Source: UQRS01 sp964481575 (GTDB lineage: Bacteria; Bacillota; Clostridia; Oscillospirales; Acutalibacteraceae). Taken from it: a stretch of 64,000 nucleotides of DNA. The stretch is taken from the NCBI GenBank assembly GCA_964481575.1, contig CAYZTR010000003.1, positions 25,148 through 89,147 on the forward strand. The letters are read 5' to 3'. The position numbers were made by a program, and so were the translations under genes. Positions 25,882-34,285 of the stretch are shown one piece after another. Numbering within the stretch: position 1 is the stretch's first letter; the number at the start of each line of letters is the position of its first letter. Below the pieces are notes generated by a model, which saw only the letters and a program-made list of their open reading frames with translations, was not told the DNA's origin and did not search any database.

Positions 25882-28242
25882 TCAAATGCTGCCGTCTTGT
25901 AAGGCGGGAAGCTGCACAGTGGCTTTAAACAGGTCTCCGTCTACCTCCACTTTTAAGCTGCCGCCCTGCAAATGGACAAGATTCTGGGCGATGGAAAGTC
26001 CCAGACCGGAACCCTCGGTACTGCGGGATGCATCCCCCCGGACAAACCGTTCCATCAACTCTTGGGCAGGAATATTCAAAGGGTCGGCGGACATGTTCTT
26101 CACTGAACACCAGGCGACAACGCCGTCACAGTCAACGTCTACATAGACTCTGCTACCGGGCATGGCGTATTTAACACAGTTGGACAATAAATTATCCAAT
26201 ACCCGCCACATATGACTGCCGTCGGCCTGCACCGGAATTTTCTCCCGGGCAAAGCTGCTCCGCAGCGTCAATCCTGCCGCCGTCAGCTTTTCCTCATACT
26301 CACCCAGGGCCTGACGCACCAGCTGACACAAGTTCATTTTCTGGGCGTTAACCGTCAAACTGCCAGTGGAGGCCTTGCTGGCTTCCACCAGATCCTCGGT
26401 CAAAACTTTCAGTCGCTGGCTTTTGCGGGCCAGCACCTCCAGGTATTCCCGGGCCTTGGGATCCTCCAGCTGCAATCCCTCCAACAGATCCACATAGTTA
26501 ATAATGCTGGTCAGTGGGGTCTTTAAATCATGGGAAACATTGGTAATCAGCTCGGCTCGGAAGCGGTCGCTTCTGCTCCGCTCCCGTACGGCTGATTCCA
26601 GACCATTGGAAATAGAATTCAGATTCTGCCCCAGTGACTGAAGACTGCCGGGTAAAAGTTCGGTTTTTATCTGATAATTCAAATCGCCGGCGGCAATGGC
26701 ACGGCAGCCGGTTTGCACCTGCTCCCAGCCACGGCACCACCGAAGCAGCAAGAATAGACTGCCCGCCCCCAGCGCCAGGTACAGCAGAATTGCCAGAGGC
26801 CAGGCCCCAGCCACACTGGCCACGATACAGAAGAAGAAGGCAAAAAACAGGGCCGCCAGAACCAGAATCGCCTTCCAGAACAGCCGTACCGCCCGAAAAA
26901 GCCGGCTCAGCGTACCCTTGCCCCAAAGGAACAGCCGGTAGCACAGCGTGGATTTCAAAAACCGGTGGGCCTTCAGCTGCACTACAAGACTGCTGAAAAC
27001 GCCAAGCACCAAAGCAAATAACCAAGCGGAGATCCCGGCACAAGCCAGGGAGAACCAGTTCCAGCCGGCAACCCGGTTTGCAGTAGCCAGTTGTTCCAGT
27101 GCCTCTAACGCAGAACCGGTTTCGGACAGACGATAGATATAAAACGACCAATTCCTGCCAAGCTCCAAATCAAAACGATCCATCACGTTCACCATCGGAA
27201 TGACCAAACAGCCCAGCATCATCGCCACCAGCAGAACCACCGAAAAGGGAATCCGATGGAACAGGTTAAGATGGATCCCCTCCACCCCGGCCTTGTGCCC
27301 TGCTGCCGCCAGATACAGGACAGCAAAGGCCAATCCAAGCAGCCCCAGAACCACGGCAGCGCTCAGCATGGGAATCACCCGGCCGCCAACGGTCTCCACA
27401 TCCTCTTTTGCATACCACAAGGCATCCTGCAAAGGCATGGCGGTTGCAACGCCGTATTCCAGAATGTAAGAATCAGCCTGGGTTTCACTTTGGCTCGCCG
27501 GTGCAGTAGTACTGCCGGTATTCTGGTCAGGCAGATCAACAATCTGTCCGGTGGCTGCACTGACGGCCTGGCCATAGGGATTATAGAAATAATAGCCTAC
27601 GCCGTTGGCCCACTGAAATGGATTGTAGTACTCGTCTGGATCCTTCAAGTCGCTGGCATCATCCTCCTGAAACGCAACAATTTCCATATTTCCCCACGCA
27701 TCAAATTTGCAGATGTTGCCTTCCATATCCCGGTAAAGTCCGTTTCCAAAATAATACATTCCCATTTCCGGATAGTTGCTGTAAGTGGAATCGCTGTCGG
27801 TTTCCTTTGCCTCTGACTGCTGGGTCAAAGTGGCAGAGGACAAAGTCAGCTGATAAACCTTGGGCACCTGCTCCTGCAAGACATCCTGCCCCAGATTAGA
27901 GACCAGCACACTGCCCTTATGATCCAGAAGCTGGTAGCGGAAATTGGTATTATTTCCAGTCAGTAAATTCTGCAACCGGGTATAGGTTTGCTCCTCCAGG
28001 TAATCCAGCTGTTGCAAATCCGGATGTGTCTGCTCAAAGGCATACTTTTCCACCGCCAGATCCCGATACAGTTCCAACACCGTGTAGGCATAACCGGTGT
28101 CTGTCCACTGGGAATACTCTAACCCCAATTCACTTTCCGCTACAACGGCCCAGGCGGCACAGAAAATCCCGCCACTGATGAACAGAATGGACAGGGCCAG
28201 ACAAAGGAGTTTCACCCACAGCTTTGTATTCCATTGTTTCAT
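25882..28242 (-). CDS. Membrane sensor histidine kinase
   Basis: 786 residues. One N-terminal membrane helix (about 11-33), an extracytoplasmic region of about 260 residues, then several more helices between about 295 and 505, so it has a large multi-pass sensor part. The dimerisation domain has ITNVSHDLKTPLTSI with phospho-acceptor His571; the ATPase domain has LLSNCVKYAMPGSR (N box) and EGSGLGLSIAQNLVHLQGG (G box). It would phosphorylate the response regulator encoded just upstream. The signal is unknown. The architecture resembles sensor kinases in Clostridia near antibiotic or envelope-stress genes. Confidence 0.93.
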   Translation of the reverse strand: MKQWNTKLWVKLLCLALSILFISGGIFCAAWAVVAESELGLEYSQWTDTGYAYTVLELYRDLAVEKYAFEQTHPDLQQLDYLEEQTYTRLQNLLTGNNTNFRYQLLDHKGSVLVSNLGQDVLQEQVPKVYQLTLSSATLTQQSEAKETDSDSTYSNYPEMGMYYFGNGLYRDMEGNICKFDAWGNMEIVAFQEDDASDLKDPDEYYNPFQWANGVGYYFYNPYGQAVSAATGQIVDLPDQNTGSTTAPASQSETQADSYILEYGVATAMPLQDALWYAKEDVETVGGRVIPMLSAAVVLGLLGLAFAVLYLAAAGHKAGVEGIHLNLFHRIPFSVVLLVAMMLGCLVIPMVNVMDRFDLELGRNWSFYIYRLSETGSALEALEQLATANRVAGWNWFSLACAGISAWLFALVLGVFSSLVVQLKAHRFLKSTLCYRLFLWGKGTLSRLFRAVRLFWKAILVLAALFFAFFFCIVASVAGAWPLAILLYLALGAGSLFLLLRWCRGWEQVQTGCRAIAAGDLNYQIKTELLPGSLQSLGQNLNSISNGLESAVRERSRSDRFRAELITNVSHDLKTPLTSIINYVDLLEGLQLEDPKAREYLEVLARKSQRLKVLTEDLVEASKASTGSLTVNAQKMNLCQLVRQALGEYEEKLTAAGLTLRSSFAREKIPVQADGSHMWRVLDNLLSNCVKYAMPGSRVYVDVDCDGVVAWCSVKNMSADPLNIPAQELMERFVRGDASRSTEGSGLGLSIAQNLVHLQGGSLKVEVDGDLFKATVQLPALQDGSI

Positions 28243-28278
28243 ATTGATTCCTCCATCAACATTGATTCCTCCATCAAC
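28243..28278. repeat. Tandem 18-bp duplication carrying two ribosome-binding sites
   Basis: Two identical copies (28243-28260 and 28261-28278). Each reads GTTGATGGAGGAATCAAT on the minus strand, so a GGAGG site is doubled ahead of the kinase gene. The stop codon of the response regulator gene lies in the second copy. Confidence 0.9.
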
Positions 28279-28966
28279 GTGGCTTTTCCATTTTATACCC
28301 CTGGCCCCAAACCACCTTTAGATACCGGGGATGGGCGGGATCAATCTCCACCTTCTCCCGCAGATGCCGAATATGTACTGCTACGGTATTTTCATTGCCG
28401 TAGGCCGGATCGTTCCATACCAGGTTGTAAATCTGCCCCACCGACAGCACCTGCCCGGCGTGACGCATCAACAGCCGCAGAATACTGTATTCCAGCGGGG
28501 TCAGGGCCACCGGTTCTCCGTCCACCGTCACCGTTTTGGCAGCGTCGTCCAAAGAGATGGGGCCCACCGTCATGGTATCGGGGGACTTGACCTGACCGCC
28601 CAGAGTGGTATATCGCCGCAGATGGGATTTCACCCGGGCGATAACCTCCATAGGATTAAAGGGCTTGGTAATGTAATCATCCGCCCCGGCATTGAGCCCC
28701 TGAATCATATCGGTATCCTCGCTTTTTGCGGTAAGAAAAAGAATGGGTACATTGGAATGCTCCCGCATTTTTTTGGCGGTCTGGATGCCGTCCAGCCCGG
28801 GCATCATAATGTCCAGCAGCACCAGACTCACCGGATTATGATCCAGCGTCTCCAGAGCCTCCCGGCCGCTGTAGGCGGGAAACACCCTGTAACCGGCGCT
28901 AGTCAGATAGATCTCCAAAGCTGCAACAATGTCGCGATCATCGTCACAAATGAGAATGTGTTCCAT
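28274..28966 (-). CDS. OmpR-family response regulator
   Basis: 230 residues. The receiver domain has ICDDD at the start, phospho-acceptor Asp52 in LVLLDIMMPGLDG and the conserved Lys in DDYITKPF. The C-terminal winged helix (about 130-228: LTPLEYSILRLLMRHAGQVLS, VAVHIRHLREKVE) binds DNA. It pairs with the kinase 31 bp downstream. A promoter and TTTAAGG direct repeats upstream suggest autoregulation. GGAGGCCC lies before the ATG. Confidence 0.94.
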   Translation of the reverse strand: MEHILICDDDRDIVAALEIYLTSAGYRVFPAYSGREALETLDHNPVSLVLLDIMMPGLDGIQTAKKMREHSNVPILFLTAKSEDTDMIQGLNAGADDYITKPFNPMEVIARVKSHLRRYTTLGGQVKSPDTMTVGPISLDDAAKTVTVDGEPVALTPLEYSILRLLMRHAGQVLSVGQIYNLVWNDPAYGNENTVAVHIRHLREKVEIDPAHPRYLKVVWGQGYKMEKPR

Positions 28967-28992
28967 AGAAGGGCCTCCTTTGTTACATCCTT

Positions 28993-29020
28993 ATCATACC
29001 ATATGGAGTTTAAGAATCAA
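28993..29020 (-). promoter_or_regulatory. Promoter of the two-component operon
   Basis: On the minus strand TTGATT (29015-29020), 16-nt spacer, TATGAT (28993-28998). Confidence 0.6.
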
Positions 29021-29030
29021 GGGAAAATAT

Positions 29031-29048
29031 TTTAAGGTTTATTTAAGG
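29031..29048. promoter_or_regulatory. Direct repeats upstream of two-component promoter
   Basis: TTTAAGG occurs at 29031-29037 and 29042-29048 (plus-strand reading), 11 bp apart, that is one helical turn, just upstream of the -35 box. OmpR-family regulators bind such tandem sites, so this is a candidate autoregulatory site. Confidence 0.5.
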
Positions 29049-29144
29049 TTCCGTTTCTGCTGTCATCAGACGAAAGCAAAAAGTTTGGGATGTTTTACAA
29101 ATTTTTATACAGTATGGAGAAATGCAAAAGACTTCCTTTTTCCG

Positions 29145-29186
29145 GGAACGTTCCATCTTGACAATCGACATATTTTTTCATACAAT
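29145..29186 (+). promoter_or_regulatory. Promoter with palindromic operator for the permease
   Basis: TTGACA (29158-29163), 17-nt spacer, TACAAT (29181-29186). The perfect palindrome GGAACGTTCC (29145-29154) lies 3 bp upstream of the -35 box, a typical position for a regulator site. The leader to the ATG is about 60 nt. Confidence 0.7.
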
Positions 29187-29252
29187 ATCTTAGGTTTCTA
29201 TTTACATATTAAATAGATTGCTGTAAACTTGGAGTAAAGAAGGAAAAATACG

Positions 29253-30605
29253 ATGGCAGCGCAAATTTGGGCAGTGATTATTTTTATTATCATGTTCGCC
29301 CTGATCGTCAGTGAAAAAATAGAAAGGCATGTTGTGTCTCTGGGCTGCGGCGTACTGATGATTGTACTGGTTTTTGGAGCTTGTATGCACAGTATGTCCG
29401 CCATTTGGGAGACCTTGAACCTAGGTTGCTTTTTCACCCCGGCTTTCTGGTACTCTGCCGGAGAATCGGCCGAATCCTCCGCCGGGATCAACTGGGAAAC
29501 CATCCTGTTCATTGCAGGCATGATGGTAATGGTGGAAGGCATGGGCCGTGCCGGCTTCTTCCGTTGGCTTTGTCTGGCCATTGCCAAAGCGGTAAAGTAC
29601 AAAACCGTCCCCATTTTCATCACCTTTATGCTCATGTCCGCGCTGCTGGCCATGTTCATTGACAGCATCACTGTCATCCTTTTCCTGGCGGCTGTGACGG
29701 TGGAGCTGGCCCACCTGTTGAAATTCGATCCTGTACCCATGATCATTGCGGAAATATTCTGCTCCAATCTGGGCGGCTCAGCCACCATGTGCGGGGATCC
29801 GCCCAACATCATTATCGGCACCTCCATGGATTATTCCTTTGCCGATTTCATCACCAACACCGGCTTGATTGCTGCCATCTCCCTGATCTTTGTTGTACTG
29901 TATTTCTTCCTCTGTTTTCGGAAGACTTTACAGCAAGACCCGGCGGCAGGCACCGTGATTTCCTATCCGGACCCCAAGGACGCCATTGAAAATAAAAAGG
30001 ATTTTATCATCAGCTGCATCATTTTTGCCTGTGCAGTAGTTCTGCTGGTAACCCATGCCCAGACTGGGCTGACCGTTTCCACCATTGGCGCTCTCATTGG
30101 CATCGTTACCCTGCTGACCTCCAGAAAGGCCGCCCCAACGCTGCTGAAAAAGGTTGATTACAAAACCCTGCTGTTTTTCGTCGGTCTGTTTATTGTGGTA
30201 GGCGGTTTGGAGCAAACCGGCATTCTGGAAATCATCGCCGGATGGATTGCCCGGCTTAGCGGCGACAACGCCATGCTTATGGTGGCCATTGTTCTGTGGG
30301 TCTCGGCCATTGCCAGTGCCTTTGTGGACAACATCCCCTTTGCCGCCACCATGATCCCGGTTATTAAAACCCTGTCAGCAGTACAAGGCGTCGATCTTTC
30401 GGTGCTGGCCTGGTCCCTTTCCATGGGAACCGATATCGGCGGCTGCGGCACCCCCATCGGCGCTTCTGCCAACGTGGTTGGCATTTCGGTAGCTGCCAAA
30501 GAAGGGCATGTCATCACCTGGGGAAAATACTGCAAATACGCCGTTCCTGCTACCGTGCTGGTAGTTCTCATTTCCATGTTGAGCATTTATGTCCGTTATT
30601 TTTAA
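29253..30605 (+). CDS. ArsB/NhaD-type (SLC13-like) permease
   Basis: 450 residues and about 11-12 membrane helices. NWETILFIAGMMVMVEGM, IDSITVILFLAAVTVELA and FCSNLGGSATMCGDPPNIIIG are hallmarks of the ion-transporter superfamily that includes NhaD Na+/H+ antiporters, ArsB and SLC13 dicarboxylate carriers; the C-terminal half repeats the theme (FVDNIPFAATMIPVI, GGCGTPIGASANVVG). The substrate cannot be chosen from sequence alone. It precedes a cytidylate-kinase-like gene by 12 bp; the two form an operon. Confidence 0.88.
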   Translation: MAAQIWAVIIFIIMFALIVSEKIERHVVSLGCGVLMIVLVFGACMHSMSAIWETLNLGCFFTPAFWYSAGESAESSAGINWETILFIAGMMVMVEGMGRAGFFRWLCLAIAKAVKYKTVPIFITFMLMSALLAMFIDSITVILFLAAVTVELAHLLKFDPVPMIIAEIFCSNLGGSATMCGDPPNIIIGTSMDYSFADFITNTGLIAAISLIFVVLYFFLCFRKTLQQDPAAGTVISYPDPKDAIENKKDFIISCIIFACAVVLLVTHAQTGLTVSTIGALIGIVTLLTSRKAAPTLLKKVDYKTLLFFVGLFIVVGGLEQTGILEIIAGWIARLSGDNAMLMVAIVLWVSAIASAFVDNIPFAATMIPVIKTLSAVQGVDLSVLAWSLSMGTDIGGCGTPIGASANVVGISVAAKEGHVITWGKYCKYAVPATVLVVLISMLSIYVRYF

Positions 30606-30617
30606 GGAGGCATAGAT

Positions 30618-31217
30618 ATGGAGAAACAATTAATTCTTTCAGTAGGCCGGGAATTCGGCAGCGGCGGACATGTCATTGCTGAAGCGTTGGCCAAGCGGTT
30701 TGATCTTCCCCTCTATGACAACAATCTGTTGGTACAGATTGCAGAGGAACGGAATCTCCCCCCGGAAGCCTTACGCAAATACGATGAGAAACCCATCAAT
30801 AAGCTGTTTTCCCGCACCGTGCGGGGGTACTCCAATTCTCTGCAGGAAAATGTGGCTCACATCCAATTTGACTACCTGCGGGAGAAGGCGGCGGCCGGTG
30901 CGTCCTTTGTAGTGGTAGGCCGCTGCGCTGAAACCAAGCTCAAGGGCAATGAAGGTCTGATTTCCATCTTCATTTTGGGAGACCGTGAGGCAAAAGCCGC
31001 CCGGATCATGAAGCTGTATGATCTGTCCGAATCGGAAGCCCTGCGTCTTATGGATCGGGAAGACTGGCAGCGAAAATCCTATCATAACTACTACTGCAAA
31101 GGAAAATGGGGAGACTCCCGAAATTACGACTTTTCCATCAACAGCAGCAAACTGGGGATTGAGAAAACAGTAGATATCCTGGAAGTTTACATTAAACAGC
31201 GTTTGGCAGTAAAGTAA
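30618..31217 (+). CDS. Cytidylate kinase-like protein
   Basis: 199 residues. The P-loop GREFGSGGHVIAEALA (residues 10-25) and LPLYDNNLL fit the AAA_26 cytidylate-kinase-like family, and VVVGRCAETKLKG and FILGDREAKAARIMKLYDL match its middle. These proteins are often annotated cytidylate kinase but substrate is unproven. AAGGAGG precedes the ATG by 7 nt. Its pairing with an SLC13-like transporter in one operon suggests a regulatory or metabolic link that sequence does not reveal. Confidence 0.85.
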   Translation: MEKQLILSVGREFGSGGHVIAEALAKRFDLPLYDNNLLVQIAEERNLPPEALRKYDEKPINKLFSRTVRGYSNSLQENVAHIQFDYLREKAAAGASFVVVGRCAETKLKGNEGLISIFILGDREAKAARIMKLYDLSESEALRLMDREDWQRKSYHNYYCKGKWGDSRNYDFSINSSKLGIEKTVDILEVYIKQRLAVK

Positions 31218-31220
31218 CAG

Positions 31221-31275
31221 AACAAGGGACGGTAACAGAAGCGTACAAAGCTCTGCCACCGTCCCTTGTTTTCTT
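31221..31275. terminator. Bidirectional terminator after cytidylate kinase-like gene
   Basis: Outer 13-bp stem AACAAGGGACGGT (31221-31233) with 31258-31270, an inner CAGAAGC/GCTCTG stem, then TTTTCTTT. It also lies just beyond the stop of the convergent nucleotidyltransferase gene. Confidence 0.88.
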
Positions 31276-31280
31276 TATCA

Positions 31281-32492
31281 CTAATGAAGCTTTCGCAGAT
31301 TGTTCCATTCCTGCCACAATTTTCCCGGATGAACCACCAATCCGCGCGTCAACCGACAAAACGGCAATAAAAAACGCAGATGTTTATGCCGGTAAAAGAA
31401 AGGATAAAACTCCTTGCACCGGGCTTCCGAAGGAAAACAACGCTCTGAAAAATACCGGCGTTTGGCCTGCTTTAGATCTACGTGCTCTGCCTTTTGCAGC
31501 TTTTCCACCCGCTGCGCCATACAGATCTCATCGGTGCCGTAGGTGCCACAGCCCAGCAGATGGTACAACAGCTGCAAATCTGCCGGGATCAGGCTTTCTT
31601 CCGGTGCAAAAGCATGGCAGGCCATCTGCCGCAGCTGCGCCTCAAACTCTGTCAATCGCAGGGTCTCCAGCTCTCTCCGGATAAAATCCCAATCCAGCCC
31701 GGCGCCTTCCTTCTTCAAAAAGACATACAGATCCACCGCACAACGAATGCCGCAGCCACTGCCGTCAAAATGCTTAAACGCATGTGCCAACAGATAAACA
31801 TATTCATTCTCAGGCGAAAACGCAAAGGCGTGTGGATTTTCCCTGTCCTGCACTGCCCGGGACCAGGGGTTCTCGTAGTAATCATAAAATGGATTCACCC
31901 GGGACATCAGGCTCCGGTGCATCTCAAATTCCAGAAATGACGCCTTCCGGTAAACATCATGCGCGCCTAGAAAGGAATCCGCCTGAAAACCGCAGCGTTC
32001 CATGATCTCCCGAACGCACGCCTGGGCTTGACGCACCGTCTCCTTCCGGGCGGCAGCATTCTCTCCCCGGATCTGATATCCACCGGCAGGACACGGCTCC
32101 ACAAAGCCATATAAAATATCATTATCCCCCATGGAACGCATCCCGGGCTGGGGATAATATGACGCCAGACGAATCCCCTTCAGCGGCAGATAGGATAGAC
32201 CGGCAGCATCCATTTCCTCCAGGATTCGGCGGCGTTCTTCAGAAAAGGTCAGATACCGGAACATATCCACATCTGCCTGCTTTTTCCAGGAAACTTGCAG
32301 TTCCCCGTCCGGTGGCTCCTGCAAACCATTCAGGCCGTAAAAGCTGATGCCGTCCACACTGTTTTGTTTGGCCAGCCTGTATACCTGTTCCCAGGTGCAA
32401 TCTGTTGGCTTTTCTTCCGCCGGGAGACTATGCAGAGCACAGCGGATCAAATGAACCAGATATGGCCCAACAGTTTGAAATTCCTCATGCAT
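31281..32492 (-). CDS. Nucleotidyltransferase family protein (PF14907 type)
   Basis: 403 residues. YLPLKGIRLASYYPQPGMRSM followed by GDNDIL is the core of the uncharacterised nucleotidyltransferase family in which LKG and a DxD pair bind nucleotide and metal. EFEMHRSLMSRVNPFYDYY and EYVYLLAHAFKHFDGSGCGIR are typical later blocks. The family is repeatedly found in operons with PqqD-like and HPr-kinase-like proteins, including those of lasso and other modified peptides, so it probably tailors or tags a substrate made here. Last gene of the operon, 13 bp after the peptidase gene. Confidence 0.82.
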   Translation of the reverse strand: MHEEFQTVGPYLVHLIRCALHSLPAEEKPTDCTWEQVYRLAKQNSVDGISFYGLNGLQEPPDGELQVSWKKQADVDMFRYLTFSEERRRILEEMDAAGLSYLPLKGIRLASYYPQPGMRSMGDNDILYGFVEPCPAGGYQIRGENAAARKETVRQAQACVREIMERCGFQADSFLGAHDVYRKASFLEFEMHRSLMSRVNPFYDYYENPWSRAVQDRENPHAFAFSPENEYVYLLAHAFKHFDGSGCGIRCAVDLYVFLKKEGAGLDWDFIRRELETLRLTEFEAQLRQMACHAFAPEESLIPADLQLLYHLLGCGTYGTDEICMAQRVEKLQKAEHVDLKQAKRRYFSERCFPSEARCKEFYPFFYRHKHLRFLLPFCRLTRGLVVHPGKLWQEWNNLRKLH

Positions 32493-32505
32493 CCTATTTT
32501 CCTCC

Positions 32506-32937
32506 CTATGGACGCTGTTTTACCAATGCCGCAGCTTTTGCCCGAAGACGCTTATATACCCGGCGCAGAGGATACAAGGCACACCACAGGCGAACATACC
32601 CCCGGTAGCATCCACCCTCCAGATTCAAAGGCTTTTCTCCGCGGTAGCAGGCTGTCAGAACACCCAAAATCTGACTGTCGGTTACACCGTATTCCCGTTG
32701 CACACAGTTGTCGCCGCAAATCACATAAGAATCCGGCAGCACCTTAACAATCCGGTGCAGAACATAAGCGTCTCCCCGTTTGTACAGAGGAATGTCATAC
32801 TTTTGCAGCCGACCGGTACAAGGGGATATTACCACCGTATCCTTACGGTTCCGGAGCATTGGGTACATACTGACTCCCACTGTAGTGCTAACAAAAACCC
32901 CTTCCTCCCGGAGCACATCCTCCACCCGGCGGTTCAT
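32506..32937 (-). CDS. S26 signal-peptidase-like protein (Sec11/SipW type)
   Basis: 143 residues. GVSMYPML carries the nucleophile Ser23; LHRIVKV places His61 where bacterial type I signal peptidases have Lys; ICGDN supplies Asp76. A Ser-His pair is the archaeal/ER Sec11 or SipW form. No N-terminal membrane anchor is seen; a basic C-terminal stretch (RLWCALYPLRRVYKRLRAK) may contact the membrane. It overlaps the PqqD gene by 4 nt. In this operon it could trim a modified peptide (inference). Confidence 0.8.
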   Translation of the reverse strand: MNRRVEDVLREEGVFVSTTVGVSMYPMLRNRKDTVVISPCTGRLQKYDIPLYKRGDAYVLHRIVKVLPDSYVICGDNCVQREYGVTDSQILGVLTACYRGEKPLNLEGGCYRGYVRLWCALYPLRRVYKRLRAKAAALVKQRP

Positions 32938-33200
32938 GGAACCAGAAAGCCTTCGGCATCCATACGGGCAATAAGGGCATCCGTATCCGCCAGGGCTTTT
33001 TGCTCATCCACCCCATATTTCTCTGCCAACTGCTTGGCAATTTCCCGGGAAGACAGCCCCGCCGTTACCCCCTGCCAGATATCCCGGCCAGTTTGATTCA
33101 GCTTAATCATGCCGTAGAAATTCTCACTGGCCTCTCCAGTAGCAATGACCACATACTGTCCGGCGACCTCTCGCAGGACAAACCCTTGTTTGATTCTCAT
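32934..33200 (-). CDS. PqqD-like peptide chaperone
   Basis: 88 residues. The family pattern is present throughout: strands at the N-terminus (FVLREVAGQYVVIATGE), MIKLNQTGRDIWQGVTAGLS and REIAKQLAEKYGVDEQKALAD. PqqD proteins are RiPP recognition elements that bind a leader peptide and present it to a modifying enzyme. The start overlaps the end of the HPr-kinase-like gene (ATGA) and the stop overlaps the peptidase start, so the three are coupled. No precursor or radical SAM enzyme is present nearby. Confidence 0.88.
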   Translation of the reverse strand: MRIKQGFVLREVAGQYVVIATGEASENFYGMIKLNQTGRDIWQGVTAGLSSREIAKQLAEKYGVDEQKALADTDALIARMDAEGFLVP

Positions 33201-33946
33201 ACGGTTTCCTCTTTTCTTCTCATTGGATAAGTAAGGCCGGTCATAGCCTCAAAGCTGCATCGAACCGCCGCTTCCGACATGTCGCAGGACAGCTGATACA
33301 ACGGCACCGTGCGCAACACCACATCCACTAACTCTAAGGTACGCGCGCCGGCGGCAGTATCTTTGGGCAAAAAGACCTGCCCCAGCAGCAGCGGCAACAC
33401 TTCTTCCGGCAATAGACGGCGAATCCGGTTTTCCTTGCTTTGCTGCAAAAAGCAGATGGCCGAAAGTGGCGCACTGCAATTTTTTTGCCAATTTTCCTTG
33501 CCACCCCAGGGGGTCCCGCAGACTCGAATCGGCGGCTCCACCCAAAGCATAGGCTTATCCCCATTGATTATTTCCACATCCCTGCCCAGATACTTTCTCC
33601 ACAAGGCAATATGGGTAGACTTTCCGGTTCCGCTGGGCGCAGTGAATAAATAGCCATTGGCGCCATAGGACACGGAGGCTCCGTGTACCAGAAGTCTGGA
33701 AAAGTGGGGCGCTGTTTCGGCGATCTTCTGATAAATCAGGATCTCCTCCGCTTCCTCCGGTGTGTTTTGGGGATATTCTTCACACATGGAACGGATCTCC
33801 CCATCCGTAATTGCCAGGGAGATCGCCTCCACAGCCTCCGAATCCGGAACCAAGTAGTCTCGGCAGCGTTCCCGCACCTGAGAATACCGATGCTGCACGG
33901 CAAAAGCAATCCCGGCAATGCGACAATAAAACAGCCCTTGTTCCAT
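33197..33946 (-). CDS. HPr kinase-like protein
   Basis: 249 residues from the ATG at 33946, which has AGGAGG 6 nt upstream. An in-frame extension of 67 codons to 34147 is open but has no ribosome-binding site and abuts the promoter. The Walker A loop APSGTGKSTHIALW (Lys109) with NGDKPMLW and TPWGGKENW matches HprK-related kinases found in lasso-peptide (paeninodin-type) and other clusters, where they phosphorylate the precursor peptide. The C-terminus ends in a helix (YQLSCDMSEAAVRCSFEAM). First gene of the operon. Confidence 0.82.
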   Translation of the reverse strand: MEQGLFYCRIAGIAFAVQHRYSQVRERCRDYLVPDSEAVEAISLAITDGEIRSMCEEYPQNTPEEAEEILIYQKIAETAPHFSRLLVHGASVSYGANGYLFTAPSGTGKSTHIALWRKYLGRDVEIINGDKPMLWVEPPIRVCGTPWGGKENWQKNCSAPLSAICFLQQSKENRIRRLLPEEVLPLLLGQVFLPKDTAAGARTLELVDVVLRTVPLYQLSCDMSEAAVRCSFEAMTGLTYPMRRKEETV

Positions 33947-34158
33947 GGGCCTTCCTCCTAATATCAACCGGCAATTCCACGCAGATAACACCGATCCGGA
34001 CAGCCCGGACAGAAATCGGAACGGCAGATTCGGTTCTACCTCATGCTTGCGATTTTTCCGTTTTACCAACGAACCGTTTCTAAGAGCAAAGATCCGGTTC
34101 CCTCTGCGCCATGATTCACCGGATTCCATCGTTATAGGAAATACCATTTTTCATATCT

Positions 34159-34187
34159 AGTTTACCACATCTCTTCCGGTCTGTAAA
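34159..34187 (-). promoter_or_regulatory. Promoter of the HprK-PqqD operon
   Basis: On the minus strand TTTACA (34182-34187), 17-nt spacer, TAAACT (34159-34164). The untranslated leader to the preferred start would be about 200 nt; no precursor peptide was found in it. Confidence 0.65.
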
Positions 34188-34224
34188 GAAAAATAAATTC
34201 CTAAAGAACGGGCAATAAAGGCCA

Positions 34225-34257
34225 AAAAGCCGCTTCCCATGCAGGGAGGCGGCTTTT
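34225..34257 (-). terminator. Terminator of the ABC exporter operon
   Basis: 14-bp stem with one G-U pair (34244-34257 with 34225-34238) followed on the minus strand by TTTTTGGCC; it lies 30 bp beyond the exporter stop. Confidence 0.85.
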
Positions 34258-34285
34258 ACAACAATGGACAGTAGGCTGGATAGCA

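Noticed and set aside
33947..34147. 67-codon N-terminal extension of the HPr-kinase-like gene as a fused precursor peptide
   Set aside because: No ribosome-binding site, start codon at the transcription start, no leader/core pattern; AGGAGG at 33953-33958 supports the shorter protein.
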